A stretch of DNA of 64,000 nucleotides from Tenggerimyces sp963762635 (GTDB taxonomy: Bacteria; Actinomycetota; Actinomycetes; Propionibacteriales; Actinopolymorphaceae): the NCBI GenBank assembly GCA_963762635.1, contig CAVXLQ010000010.1, positions 186,001 through 250,000 of the forward strand, in the 5' to 3' direction. The translations under genes and the position numbers were made by a program. A model generated the notes under the pieces. It saw nothing but the letters and a program-made list of their open reading frames with translations. It did no database searches and was not told where the DNA came from. Below are positions 16,800 to 26,346 of this stretch, in pieces (position 1 is the first letter of the stretch; each line of letters opens with the position of its first letter).

Positions 16800-17908
16800 C
16801 AGCTCTCCCATCCAAACGGCCGGGTGAACCGGACGTCGCCTTCGACCATGTCGCGCATGTCCTCGACACCGTTGCGGAACATCAACGTCCGTTCGATCCC
16901 CATCCCGAACGCGAACCCGCTATAGCGCTCCGGGTCGATGCCGCAGGAGATCAGCACGCGCGGGTTGACGACGCCGCAGCCGCCCCACTCGATCCAGCCC
17001 TCGCTCGAGCACGTACGGCAGGGGCGGTCCGGGTTCCCGACCGACTCGCCGCGGCACACGAAGCACTGCAGGTCGAGCTCGGCACTCGGCTCGGTGAACG
17101 GGAAGTAGTACGGGCGCAGCCGCGTCGTCAGGCCAGCGCCGAACATCGCCTGGGCGAAGTGGTCGAGCGTGCCCTTGAGATGCGCCATCGTGATGCCCTC
17201 GTCGACGACGAGGCCCTCGACCTGGTGGAAGACCGGGGTGTGCGTCGCGTCGAGCTCGTCGGTGCGGTACGTACGACCGGGGCAGACCACGTAGATCGGC
17301 GGCTGCTTGCCGAGCATCGTGCGCGCCTGACCGGGGCTGGTGTGGGTCCTGAGGACGAGGCCGGCCTCGGGCGGGTCGATGAAGAACGTGTCCATCGTCG
17401 TCCGCGCGGGGTGGTCGGGAGCGATGTTGAGCGCGTCGAAGTTCAGCCACTCGGCCTCGACCTCGGGGCCGTTGAAGACCTCCCAGCCCATGCTCACGAA
17501 CACGTCGGCGATGCGTTCCTGCAGGGTGGTCAGCGGATGCCGGGCGCCCTGCGGCTCGCCGTCCCACGGGAGCGTGACGTCGACGGCCTCGTCGATCAGG
17601 ATGCGTTCGTCGCGGTCCTTCTCGAGCTCTTGCTGGCGCGTGGCGAGCGCCTCGTTGACCGCGCGGCGGGCGCCGCCGAGGCGCATGCCGGCGTCCTTGC
17701 GGGCCTGCGGCGGCAGCGCGCCGATCTCCCGGTTGGCGAGGCCGAGCGGGCTCCGGTCACCGGCGTGCGCGAGGCGTACGTCGCGCAGCTCGTCGAGGTC
17801 CGCGGCCTTCGCGATCGCGGCCAGCGCCTCGTCGCGCATCTGCTCGACCTCGTCGGCATGCAGCGGCGTGACCTCGACGGGGTCGTAGTTCTTGTTCGGG
17901 CCCGACAT
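16799..17908 (-). CDS. pheS: Phenylalanine-tRNA ligase alpha subunit
   Basis: 369 residues from ATG 17908, preceded by GAGGAGATCG. It is the class II catalytic subunit that charges tRNA-Phe as an (alpha-beta)2 tetramer with PheT. Seen: the N-terminal coiled coil (residues 10-100), motif 2 region FHQVEGLVVDEGI with RTHTSPGQARTM before it, and motif 3 region FGMGIERTLMFRNG near the C-terminus. GGCGVVNPRVL is also typical. It heads the pheST operon and overlaps pheT by four bases. A leader with regulation by tRNA-Phe is not evident in the 150 bases upstream. Confidence 0.97.
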   Translation of the reverse strand: MSGPNKNYDPVEVTPLHADEVEQMRDEALAAIAKAADLDELRDVRLAHAGDRSPLGLANREIGALPPQARKDAGMRLGGARRAVNEALATRQQELEKDRDERILIDEAVDVTLPWDGEPQGARHPLTTLQERIADVFVSMGWEVFNGPEVEAEWLNFDALNIAPDHPARTTMDTFFIDPPEAGLVLRTHTSPGQARTMLGKQPPIYVVCPGRTYRTDELDATHTPVFHQVEGLVVDEGITMAHLKGTLDHFAQAMFGAGLTTRLRPYYFPFTEPSAELDLQCFVCRGESVGNPDRPCRTCSSEGWIEWGGCGVVNPRVLISCGIDPERYSGFAFGMGIERTLMFRNGVEDMRDMVEGDVRFTRPFGWES

Positions 17909-18063
17909 CGATCTCCTCGGCAAAGGGGGTACCCGGAGAGTCTAGGTAGGCGCGTCGAAAGGCCCGTCGGTGGTGGTCGCTAGCTGTGGACGAGCGCCGC
18001 CTGGATCGTGGCGGCCGGGTTACGGTTGGTCGTAGGACTTCGACAACGGCAGGGGGATCCGCC

Positions 18064-18411
18064 GTGGAGAAGGTGATCGCGCTAGCCGCGGTCGGACTGG
18101 TGCTGCTGCTGAGCCTGGCGGACTGTGCCACCTCCGGCACCGTGACCAGCAAGCGGTTCGAGCCGGGCGGCTCTCGGTACTCGCCGGGGATGACCACGTA
18201 CACCACGCAGTGCACGACGTCGGGTGGGTTTCCACCGACGACGACCTGCCAGCAGGTGCCGAGCGGCTCCACGTCGACCTTTCGGTACGAGCCCGATTGC
18301 TATCGCCTTGTCTTCAAGAACGAGAAGGGCAGGACGGGCCAGGACTGCGTGAGCAAGCAGGAGTACGACGAGCTCGAGGTCGGCGACCACTACGAGCCCG
18401 CTAGTCGGTAA
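18064..18411 (+). CDS. Small secreted or lipoprotein-like hypothetical protein
   Basis: 115 residues from GTG 18064 with AGGGGG seven bases upstream. A hydrophobic signal segment (VIALAAVGLVLLLSLADC, residues 4-21) ends in a cysteine. A true lipobox would prefer Gly, Ala or Ser before that Cys, not Asp, so lipidation is doubtful. The mature part is rich in Thr, Ser and Tyr and has four more cysteines (TTQCTTSGG, TTTCQQV, EPDCYRL, GQDCVSK), suggesting disulfides outside the membrane. I do not recognise the family. It lies divergent to pheS, and its 3' end overlaps the histidine kinase 3' end by 11 bases. Confidence 0.7.
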   Translation: MEKVIALAAVGLVLLLSLADCATSGTVTSKRFEPGGSRYSPGMTTYTTQCTTSGGFPPTTTCQQVPSGSTSTFRYEPDCYRLVFKNEKGRTGQDCVSKQEYDELEVGDHYEPASR

Positions 18412-19477
18412 GCCCTTCGGGGATGTCGTTCGGCAGCTCCACCACGAAGCGCGCACCGCCGGCCGGCGACTGCTCCACCCGGACCGTGCCGCCGTGGCCT
18501 TCGACGAGGCCGCGAACGATGTACAGCCCGAGGCCCGATCCGCCGCGGCTGCCGCCCGTGCCGCGCCAGAAGCGGCCGAAGACCCGTTCCCGCTCGGCCT
18601 CCGGGATTCCCCGGCCCTCGTCGTCCACGACGATCTGGACGCCGTCCTGCCAGCAGCTCAGCCGGATCGTCACGGTGCCGGCGCCGTGGCGCAGCGCGTT
18701 GTCGAGCAGGTTCGCGAGCACCTGGTCGGTCTTGTCGACGTCGAGCCACATCGTCGGCACCGGGCCCTCGACGAGCAGGACCAGGTTGTCCTTCACCCGT
18801 TCGGCCGCCTGCATCGACGCGACGGTCCGCTCCAGGTAGTCGGCCACGTCGACCGGCTGGCGGCGCAGCGACAGCCGGTTCGACTCGATCCGGGCCACGT
18901 CGAGCAGGTCGGTGATCAGCCGGGCCAGCCGGTCGGCGTCCGCCTCGACGGTCTCCAGCATCAGCCGGCGCTGCTCGTCGGTGAACCGGTCCCACTTGCG
19001 CAACAGCGTCGCGGTGAAGCCCTTCACGCTGGTGAGCGGCGACCGCAGCTCGTGCGCGACCGTGGCGATCAGGTTGGAACGTTCGCCGTCCTCGTAGATG
19101 CGCAGCCGCGCGCTCCGCAACGTGACCACGACCCGTTCGACCTTCCCCGACGGACCGTTCGGGCGGACGAACTTGGACGCGACCAGCAGTTCCCGCCCAT
19201 CGGGAAGGAACAGGCTGCACTCGGGATGGCCGGTCCGGATGTTCAGCCCGTCGTACGGCTGCGCGGACGCCCACCAGTCACGGCCGTCGCGGTCCTGGAG
19301 AGCCAGCGCGTCGGCCAGGTGTTTGCCGATCAGATCTTCGGCGGGCACGCGTAAGAGCCGGGTCGCTACCCGGTTCACGACCGTGACGCGGGCACGATCG
19401 TCAGCGACGATGAGCCCGTCGGGCACATCGTCCAGATCGACGACGGGCACCGCACGCCCGTCCTCGGGGTCAGCCAC
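18401..19477 (-). CDS. PAS-domain sensor histidine kinase (orphan)
   Basis: 358 residues from GTG 19477 (AGGGGGG seven bases upstream). The N-terminal PAS domain (about 10-120: VPDGLIVADDRARVTVVNRV) is followed by a HisKA dimerisation helix with the phospho-acceptor in ATVAHELRSPLTSVKGF and a HATPase with DNALRHGAGTV, VDDEGRGIPEAER and GGSGLGLYIVRGLVEGHGG. No membrane segments, so it is cytosolic. No response regulator adjoins it. A kinase at this spot between the TrmH gene and pheS is also found in streptomycetes as I recall, suggesting a conserved link to translation. Confidence 0.92.
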   Translation of the reverse strand: MADPEDGRAVPVVDLDDVPDGLIVADDRARVTVVNRVATRLLRVPAEDLIGKHLADALALQDRDGRDWWASAQPYDGLNIRTGHPECSLFLPDGRELLVASKFVRPNGPSGKVERVVVTLRSARLRIYEDGERSNLIATVAHELRSPLTSVKGFTATLLRKWDRFTDEQRRLMLETVEADADRLARLITDLLDVARIESNRLSLRRQPVDVADYLERTVASMQAAERVKDNLVLLVEGPVPTMWLDVDKTDQVLANLLDNALRHGAGTVTIRLSCWQDGVQIVVDDEGRGIPEAERERVFGRFWRGTGGSRGGSGLGLYIVRGLVEGHGGTVRVEQSPAGGARFVVELPNDIPEGLTD

Positions 19478-19551
19478 GGCGAAGCCCCCCTGCCGTTGCG
19501 TTGCCCATTCCCATTCCGGTGCGCCGTTTTCTCGACGCTTCTTGCCGGAGA

Positions 19552-20435
<884 letters not shown>

Positions 20436-20439
<4 letters not shown>

Positions 20440-20813
20440 GCGGCCGCCTCGGTCTCGGCCGGCACGGCCTTCTTCGCGACCTCGACGAGTGCGGCGAACG
20501 CCGGGGCGTCGGACACGGCCAGCTCGGCGAGGATCTTGCGGTCGACCTCGACACCGGCGGCCTTGAGGCCCTGGATGAACCGGTTGTACGTGACACCGTT
20601 CAAGCGCGCCGCGGCGTTGATGCGGGTGATCCACAGGCGGCGGAAGTCGCCCTTCCGCGCCCGGCGGTCACGGTAGGCGTAGACCAGGGAGTGGGTGACC
20701 TGCTCCTTGGCCTTGCGGTACAGGCGCGAGCGCTGGCCGCGGTAGCCCTTGGCCCGCTCGAGGACGACGCGACGCTTCTTCTGGGCGTTGACTGCCCGTT
20801 TCACGCGTGCCAT
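20436..20813 (-). CDS. rplT: 50S ribosomal protein L20
   Basis: 125 residues, the normal length. It starts MARVKRAVNAQKKRRVVLER and contains KGYRGQRSRLYRKAKEQV, the basic rRNA-binding helix, and LWITRINAAARLNG. L20 binds 23S rRNA early in assembly of the large subunit. It lies downstream of infC and rpmI in the universal order. The start ATG 20813 has AGGAG about ten bases upstream. Confidence 0.98.
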
Positions 20814-20879
20814 GAGATGGAACTCCTATCGGGATCGGCCATCGCGGGATCGGCCCGCGACGCCGGAGGCTTACTGGGA

Positions 20880-21074
20880 CTAACGACCGAGCAACTTCTT
20901 GGCCCGCTTCTTGTCGGCCGGGTTGACCTCGACCTCGCCGGCGAGCCGACGGGCACGGGTGGAGGGCTTGACCTCCATCAGGTGACCGCGGTTGGTACGG
21001 CCGTGGACCAGCTTGCCGGTCCCGGTGATCTTGAAGCGCTTCTTTGCGCCGCTATGCGTCTTGTTCTTCGGCAT
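20880..21074 (-). CDS. rpmI: 50S ribosomal protein L35
   Basis: 64 residues, very basic: MPKNKTHSGAKKRFKITGTG, with KRAKKLLGR at the end. It is a component of the large ribosomal subunit, encoded between infC and rplT as in almost all bacteria. The ATG at 21074 follows GAGGAGCTGAATC. The protein is complete and unremarkable. Confidence 0.98.
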   Translation of the reverse strand: MPKNKTHSGAKKRFKITGTGKLVHGRTNRGHLMEVKPSTRARRLAGEVEVNPADKKRAKKLLGR

Positions 21075-21141
21075 GATTCAGCTCCTCGGTCGGCCAGTCG
21101 GTAGGTACCGGTCGGCCTGGTGCGGGGCGGTTCTTCTGTCT

Positions 21142-21873
21142 CTAGACGTTCTCGTTCTCGGGTACTTCGGTCACTTCGTCCGCGGCCTCGTCCACCGCTT
21201 CGTCGAGCTCGACTGGCTCGTCGTCGACGGCGGCGCTCGAACCGTTCGAGCCCACCGGGTGCTGTCCGGAGGTGCGCTCGAGGCGCTCGGCCTCGCGGTC
21301 GGCCTCGCGTTCGGCCGCCTTCTTCGCCTTCTCGGCCTGCACCTCGGCTCGCGCCTCGGACTTACGCTTGTGGGGCGTCAGAACCATGATCATGTTGCGG
21401 CCGTCCTGGCGCGGGTTCGACTCGACGTAGCCGAGGTCGGCGACGTCCTCGGAGAGTCGCTGCAGCAGCCGGAAGCCGAGCTCGGGGCGGGACTGCTCCC
21501 GTCCGCGGAACATGATCGTGATCTTGACCTTGTCGCCCTGGCGAAGGAACCGTACGACGTGACCCTTCTTGGTGTCGTAGTCGTGCGGGTCGATCTTCGG
21601 CCGGAGCTTCATCTCCTTGATCACCGTCTGGGCCTGGTTGCGGCGTGCTTCCCGGGCCTTCTGAGCGGTCTCGTACTTGAACTTGCCAAAGTCCATGAGC
21701 TTGCAGACCGGCGGGCGCGCTGTGGGCGCGACCTCGACAAGGTCGAGATCACTCTCCTGCGCCAGGCGCAACGCATCTTCGATGCGCACGATGCCGACCT
21801 GTTCACCGTTCGGTCCGACGAGCCGGACTTCGGGAACCCGGATCCGGTCGTTGACGCGAAGCTCTGTGGTTAT
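21142..21873 (-). CDS. infC: Translation initiation factor IF-3 with an apparent ATA start codon
   Basis: 243 residues if started at ATA 21873 (reads I-T-T-E-L-R-V-N-D-R-I-R). AGGAGGA lies three bases before it and no ATG, GTG or TTG is nearby. IF-3 genes typically use rare AUU/AUC/AUA starts so that IF-3 represses its own synthesis. The N-domain has VRLVGPNGEQVGIV and VCKLMDFGKFKYE, and the C-domain has KKGHVVRFLRQGDKVKITI and FRGRE. A roughly 65-residue acidic/Glu-Ala-rich C-terminal tail follows, common in actinobacteria. A leader hairpin lies upstream. Confidence 0.95.
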   Translation of the reverse strand: MTTELRVNDRIRVPEVRLVGPNGEQVGIVRIEDALRLAQESDLDLVEVAPTARPPVCKLMDFGKFKYETAQKAREARRNQAQTVIKEMKLRPKIDPHDYDTKKGHVVRFLRQGDKVKITIMFRGREQSRPELGFRLLQRLSEDVADLGYVESNPRQDGRNMIMVLTPHKRKSEARAEVQAEKAKKAAEREADREAERLERTSGQHPVGSNGSSAAVDDEPVELDEAVDEAADEVTEVPENENV

Positions 21874-21917
21874 GTCTCCTCCTGTGTTGTGCGGTGATCT
21901 GGGGTGGTGAGGACGCG

Positions 21918-21952
21918 AAAAAGGGCTCCCGCGTTCTCGTATGCGGAAGCCC
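21918..21952 (-). promoter_or_regulatory. Attenuator-like hairpin with U-run in the infC leader
   Basis: On the minus strand GGGCTTCCGC and GCGGGAGCCC (21943-21952 and 21923-21932) pair with one mismatch around a 10-base loop, followed at once by TTTTT (21918-21922). This is a textbook intrinsic terminator placed 45 bases upstream of the infC start and well inside the transcript if the promoter lies around 22110-22140 (minus-strand TTGCGG and TAGGCG). Control of infC-rpmI-rplT by attenuation is inferred. Confidence 0.7.
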
Positions 21953-22155
21953 ACCTGATTGATCCAGCCCCAGAGCAAGATCAAACGCTGATCGCCACCC
22001 GCTTCGTGCACGGGTGTCGCGATCGGCCTGGACCCGACAACCCGAGGGCTGATGCGGGTGGGAGGTGGTCCTCCGCTTGTGGTGACCCGGTCTCCCGGGT
22101 CGGCCGACCGCCTAGGCTACCAGGCCGGTGTCCGCAACCGGAACCCGGGAGAGCG

Positions 22156-22980
22156 TCACCGGGTAAAGAAGTCCAACGCCAAGCCGAGCCCGTCTGTTCC
22201 ACAGGCCTCGAGCGTGGGCCAGACGTGACCGCAGTCGTGGGTGACGAGCTTGACGGTCGAGCCCTTCGCCTGGTGCTTGATCCGCTTCGGGAGGTCACGT
22301 ATGGGCGCGAACGTGGTGCCGAGCCAGTCGACCCTTCCGCCGTCGAACGGCACGATGTTGTCGGCGCGGCCGTGCAGGTGGAGATAGCGGATCGGGGTCT
22401 TGCTGTGGCAGCTGGCGACGAGGTTGCCGGCGGCTCCGGCGGCGGCCCGGAACACGGCGGGGCGGGCGCAGAGGGCGCGGATCGCCATCATGTCGCCGGC
22501 CGAGAAGCCGAGCAGGTAGACGTCGCCCAGCTCGGTGCGCTTGCGGGCGTCGTGGGCCAGCTGGACGAGGTAGCCGACGTCGTCGAGCTTGCGCTGCTTG
22601 GCCGTACCGCAGCAGCCGCCCGCGTTCCAGGACTGGTCGACACCTTGGGCGAACGCGACGACGTACCCCTCGGCCTTGGCACGTTCGAGGATGCTCGCGG
22701 CCTTGTCGAGGCGTTCCCAGGTGCCCTGGTAGGAGTGCAGGACGATGAGCAGCGGGCGGGGCTTGCCCGGTGCTGGGTTGGCGAGCACGTACGACCGGCC
22801 GTGCGGCAGCGTGACGTTCGTGGGTCCCGTGGGAGCTGGCTTCGGGCTGGCGGCGGGAGTCGGCGTGGGCGTCGACGTGGGCGTCGACGAGAAGACCGGT
22901 GCGCTGAAGCCCGTACCCGACGAGCAGCCGGCGAGCGCGAGGATCGCGCACAACGCCAGCAGGCGACGAACGAACGGCAC
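22156..22980 (-). CDS. Secreted lipoprotein esterase, PHB-depolymerase/LpqC family
   Basis: 274 residues from GTG 22980, with GGAGGGGAG upstream; an in-frame ATG at 23007 is possible. A lipoprotein signal ends in LALAGCSSG, followed by a Ser/Thr/Pro linker. The alpha/beta hydrolase core has RPLLIVLHSYQGTW, the nucleophile elbow LLGFSAGDMM, HLHGRADNIVPFDGG and HDCGHVW (probable catalytic His). The conserved AFAQGVDQSWNAGGCCG is typical of LpqC-like feruloyl/PHB esterases. It acts on the outside of the membrane; the substrate is unknown. It is upstream of infC but separated by that gene's promoter region. Confidence 0.85.
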   Translation of the reverse strand: MPFVRRLLALCAILALAGCSSGTGFSAPVFSSTPTSTPTPTPAASPKPAPTGPTNVTLPHGRSYVLANPAPGKPRPLLIVLHSYQGTWERLDKAASILERAKAEGYVVAFAQGVDQSWNAGGCCGTAKQRKLDDVGYLVQLAHDARKRTELGDVYLLGFSAGDMMAIRALCARPAVFRAAAGAAGNLVASCHSKTPIRYLHLHGRADNIVPFDGGRVDWLGTTFAPIRDLPKRIKHQAKGSTVKLVTHDCGHVWPTLEACGTDGLGLALDFFTR

Positions 22981-23055
22981 CGGGCGGTGCTCCCCTCCAT
23001 GGCACACCAGCGTGGGATCTGCTCGACCCTACCGTCCGAGCTGTAGGTTGCGGCC

Positions 23056-23685
23056 ATGGCGATGGACGGCGCTGTGACGGCGTCTCGGCGGTCCTCGGTC
23101 GTACGGCTGGCCGACGTCGCGCGCGAGGTACTCGCCGGTCCCCCACGGCTCGGCGCGGTCCGGCTCGTCTGCATCGACGGCCACGCGGGCGCGGGGAAGA
23201 GCACGCTGGCCGGGCGGCTCGCCGTCTTCTTGGGCAACGCGCAGATCGTGCACCTGGACGACCTGTACGAGGGCTGGTCCGGGCTCGGCTCCGTGTGGGA
23301 CCGGCTCGACTCGTGGGTGTTGCAGCCGTTGCGGGCGAACTTCCGGGGCCGGTACCAGCGCTACGACTGGATCGCCGAGTCGTACGCCGAGTGGCACGAC
23401 GTCCCGGTCCGGCCCGCCCTGATCGTGGAGGGCGTCGGGTCGGCCGACCGACCCATCGATCACCTTTCCACGTTGAAGATCTGGGTCGAAGCGCCGTTGG
23501 ACGTGCGCTACCGGCGCGGCATGGAACGTGATGGTGAAGGCTTCCGGCCGTACTGGGACGCGTGGGCGGCGGACGAGGCCACGCACTTCGCGCGGGAACG
23601 GACCCGGGACCGCGCCGACCTCGTCGTCGACGGCGACTCGGCGCTGGCGTACGACGAGGAGACCGAGATCGTCCTCCTGGGCTGA
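23056..23685 (+). CDS. P-loop kinase of the uridine-kinase-like NTPase group
   Basis: 209 residues. The Walker A motif reads IDGHAGAGKSTLAGRL (about residues 41-56), and VHLDDLYEGW follows as the Walker B/acceptor region, as in uridine kinases and related small-molecule kinases. RYDWIAESYAEWHDV and LIVEGVGS are characteristic of the actinobacterial branch. The phosphate acceptor is unknown. The ATG 23056 lacks a ribosome site but has TAGGTT six bases upstream, so the mRNA is probably leaderless. A second in-frame ATG at 23062 exists. Confidence 0.82.
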   Translation: MAMDGAVTASRRSSVVRLADVAREVLAGPPRLGAVRLVCIDGHAGAGKSTLAGRLAVFLGNAQIVHLDDLYEGWSGLGSVWDRLDSWVLQPLRANFRGRYQRYDWIAESYAEWHDVPVRPALIVEGVGSADRPIDHLSTLKIWVEAPLDVRYRRGMERDGEGFRPYWDAWAADEATHFARERTRDRADLVVDGDSALAYDEETEIVLLG

Positions 23686-23705
23686 GCCGGCCTAGTCTGA
23701 GCGCC

Positions 23706-24452
23706 GTGCCTACGTTCGGACAGCTCTACTACGAGGACTCCGGTCAGGGCGATGCCCTGCTGTTGATGCCCGGGTGGGCCGGGAGCATCACCGACTTGGA
23801 CCATCTGCGCGGCCGGCTCGTCGACGGTTTCCGGGTCATCGCCGCCGACCTGCCTGGCTCTGGGCGGTCGCAGCCGCAGCCGCGCGAGTACTACGCGGAC
23901 TACTACCAGGACGACGCTCCCGTTCTGCTCGGCCTGCTCGACCACCTCGGCGTCGGCCAGGCGCACCTCGTCGGCTTCAGCGACGGCGGCGAGGAGGCGC
24001 TGCTCATGGCCGCGCTGTGGCCGGAGCGCGCGCTCTCCGTCGCGGCCTGGGGCTCGGTCGGCCAGATCCTCGCGACGCCCGAGCAGCTCCAGGTGCTCAG
24101 CACGATCGTCGACCAGCCGGTGGAGCCGTTCGTACCCCTCGTCGCGTACCTCGTCGAGGCGTACGGAGTCGACGGCGCGCGCGTGATGACGAGCAGCGTG
24201 GCGCGGGCGATGGGCGACATCGTCGCCAGGGGCGGCGACATCGTTCGTTCCCGCGCGGCGGACATCCGCTGCCCCGTGCTCCTGATCAACGGCACGCACG
24301 ACTTCCTCGCGCCGCCGGACGCCGCCGAGGAGCTCGCGAACGCCATCCCGCGCGGGGAGTTCCGCGAGGCGGTCGGCGCGGGTCATGACGTCCATCACTC
24401 GCACAGCGACTGGATGGCGGACACGTTGCTCGACTGGCTGGCCGAGCACTGA
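23706..24452 (+). CDS. Alpha/beta-fold hydrolase
   Basis: 248 residues from GTG 23706. The nucleophile elbow is LVGFSDGGEEALLMA (Ser of G-x-S-x-G), the oxyanion strand is LLLMPGWAGS, the acid lies in NGTHDFLAPPD and the histidine in GAGHDVHHS. The family includes carboxylesterases, epoxide hydrolases and haloperoxidase-like enzymes; the substrate is unknown. It begins 20 bases after the kinase stop. TAGTCT seven bases before the GTG and no ribosome site suggest a leaderless transcript of its own. Confidence 0.83.
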   Translation: MPTFGQLYYEDSGQGDALLLMPGWAGSITDLDHLRGRLVDGFRVIAADLPGSGRSQPQPREYYADYYQDDAPVLLGLLDHLGVGQAHLVGFSDGGEEALLMAALWPERALSVAAWGSVGQILATPEQLQVLSTIVDQPVEPFVPLVAYLVEAYGVDGARVMTSSVARAMGDIVARGGDIVRSRAADIRCPVLLINGTHDFLAPPDAAEELANAIPRGEFREAVGAGHDVHHSHSDWMADTLLDWLAEH

Positions 24453-24471
24453 CGGCCTCTATGCTCGCGGG

Positions 24472-24939
24472 GTGACCAACCAGACCCCCGAGTCGACGCT
24501 GCCCAGGACGTGGCGACCGAGGTTCATGCCGGTCACCGCGGTCATCCTCGGCGTCGTCCTCGTCGGCGCCTCGCTCGGCATGTGGTTCGGCATGCCGTCG
24601 GACACCCGCGACGCGTTCACCTGGCCGCAGACCCTGACGATCGCGGCGGTCCTGCTGATCATCGTCGGAGCCCTTTACCTGCTTGGGCATTCTCGGCTGC
24701 GGGCCGACGAGAACGGGCTCACGGTCGTCAACCTCGTCGGCACTCGCCACCTCGCGTGGGCCGAGGTCGTCAGCGTGCGGTTCCGCCAGGGCGACCCGTG
24801 GGCACGACTCGACATCGACGACGGTACGTCGGTGCCCGTGATGGGCATCCAGTCGTCCGACGGCCCGCGCGCACGGGCGGCGGCGACGGAGCTCGCCCAT
24901 CTCATCGCCGCCCGGACACGTACCGTTCGGAACGACTGA
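24472..24939 (+). CDS. Membrane-anchored bacterial PH-domain protein
   Basis: 155 residues from GTG 24472. There are two predicted membrane helices (about 19-40 and 52-72: ILGVVLVGASLGMWFGM and TIAAVLLIIVGALYLLG). A C-terminal bacterial PH-like domain follows (RLRADENGLTVVNLVGTRHL, WAEVVSVRF, DDGTSVPVMGIQ), like the small PH-domain membrane proteins common in actinobacteria. Function unknown. TATGCT lies six bases upstream of the GTG, suggesting a leaderless message. Confidence 0.75.
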   Translation: MTNQTPESTLPRTWRPRFMPVTAVILGVVLVGASLGMWFGMPSDTRDAFTWPQTLTIAAVLLIIVGALYLLGHSRLRADENGLTVVNLVGTRHLAWAEVVSVRFRQGDPWARLDIDDGTSVPVMGIQSSDGPRARAAATELAHLIAARTRTVRND

Positions 24940-24940
24940 G

Positions 24941-25068
24941 TCATGGTCGCGCTGGCGCGCTCCGAGCCGGGTGCTTGAACGTGGCCCCTTCCCTCTGGCC
25001 GAAGGGCCACGTGGGCGGTCACCTGTAGACCGTCCGGCCAGAGGGAAAGGACCACGGCACCCGGCTAG
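24941..25068. repeat. 128-bp hairpin element, family B copy 1, between convergent genes
   Basis: It starts with TCATGGTCGCGCT, shared exactly with the element at 40691. AGCCGGGTGC (24965-24974) pairs with GCACCCGGCT (25057-25066), and CCTTCCCTCTGGCCG (24987-25001) pairs with the segment 25035-25050 with one bulged base. The outer arm supplies the asparaginase stop codon. It is probably a bidirectional terminator for the PH-domain gene and asparaginase. Confidence 0.7.
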
Positions 25069-26170
25069 CCGAACTGCTGCACCCCGTACCGGGTAAACCA
25101 GCCGCGGATCGTCGCGACGTCGTTCGTCTTCGCCAACGACAGCAGCAACAGCAGGCGCGCCTTCTGCGGCAGCAGGTCCTCGCCGCCGATCACGGTGCCG
25201 CCGCCGTCGTACACCGCGCCGGAGCCGGTACGGGTCGTCGAGACGAACGTGACGCCCTTCTTCGCCGCCGCGGCCAACGCCGCGGTCTGCGCGGGTGAGA
25301 TCCCGCCGGCACCCGTACCCGCGGTCACGATCCCCTGCACGCCCGCGTCCGCGAACGCGGTGATCGCCTCGCCGCCCGCGCCCTGGTAGCCGTACACGAT
25401 CTCGGTGCGCGGCAGCTTCGCCCGGTCGACCCTGGCCAGGTCGAACGGCGTCGCCCACTTCGCCGTACGGCACTGCTCCACTCGCGCCGGTGCCCGCATC
25501 AGCCGCACCCGCGTCTCGTCGACGAAGCCGAGCGCGCCGTACTCACGGGTCTGGAACGTGTCCATCCGCAGCCCGCTGGTCTTGGTCGCGTCGCGGGCCG
25601 GGTAGATCTCGTCGTTCAGCATCAGCACGGTGCCGAAGCAGGTCGTGCGTTTGCTCGCGGCGAGGGAGATCGCGTTGTAGAGGTTCGCGGGGCCGTCGGT
25701 GCCGACCACGTTCCACGGCCGCATCGCGCCGGTGAGGACGACCGGCTTCTTGCTGCGGACCGTGAGGTCGAGCCAGTACGCGAACTCCTCCATCGTGTCG
25801 GTGCCCGTCGTCACGACCACCGCGTCCGCGCGGGCGAGCTGCTGGTCGACGACCTTGGTGAGGTCGTAGTACTCCGGCGATCGTGTAGCTGCCCGAGCCC
25901 TTGTTGCCGAACTGGACCGTCGAGACCTCCGCGATCTTCGCGACCTCGGGCTGCAGGAACTTCACCAGGTCGGCGATCGGGATCTGGCCGGCGCGGTACG
26001 TCTGGAGCGCGACTCCGGCTGTCCGCGACGCCGGCGATGGTGCCGCCCGTACCGATCACCACGACCTTCGGCACGCGCGTCTTCGGCGGCGCGGCGGTCG
26101 CGACGCTCCCTCCGAACAGGACGACGAGCGAGAGCAGCGCGACGAGCCAGCGGGTTCGTCTCCAGAGCAT
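25065..26170 (-). CDS. Secreted type II L-asparaginase, two +1 frameshifts
   Basis: It starts at ATG 26170 with a signal peptide (RWLVALLSLVVLFGGSVATA), then VVVIGTGGTIAGVA with the first catalytic threonine. Downstream frames give ALQTYRAGQIPIADLVKFLQ and then ADAVVVTTGTDTMEEFAYW, the second Thr-Asp signature, plus VVLTGAMRP. Extra bases near 26016 (AGCCGGAGTC) and 25876 (GCCGGAGTAC) break the frame. Corrected, it is about 367 residues. Such enzymes hydrolyse asparagine outside the cell. The stop lies within the family B hairpin. Confidence 0.85.
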
Positions 26171-26346
26171 GGCGGTCCTCCTGGTTCGGCGGTGCGACTG
26201 ATCGGACAAGGTGGCCAACGGATGTGTCCATCTCGTATCGCCCGGTAACGGCGGACCGCATCGTGGCACGGTTGGCCGAACTCGGCCGGGAGCCGCGCCC
26301 GGCCGTCTATAGGCTGGCGGGACCGTTCGCCCACCGAAGGGAAACC

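Noticed and set aside
21890..22155. A known riboswitch class in the infC leader
   Set aside because: A terminator hairpin is visible but I cannot recognise a ligand-binding core. Only attenuation is claimed.
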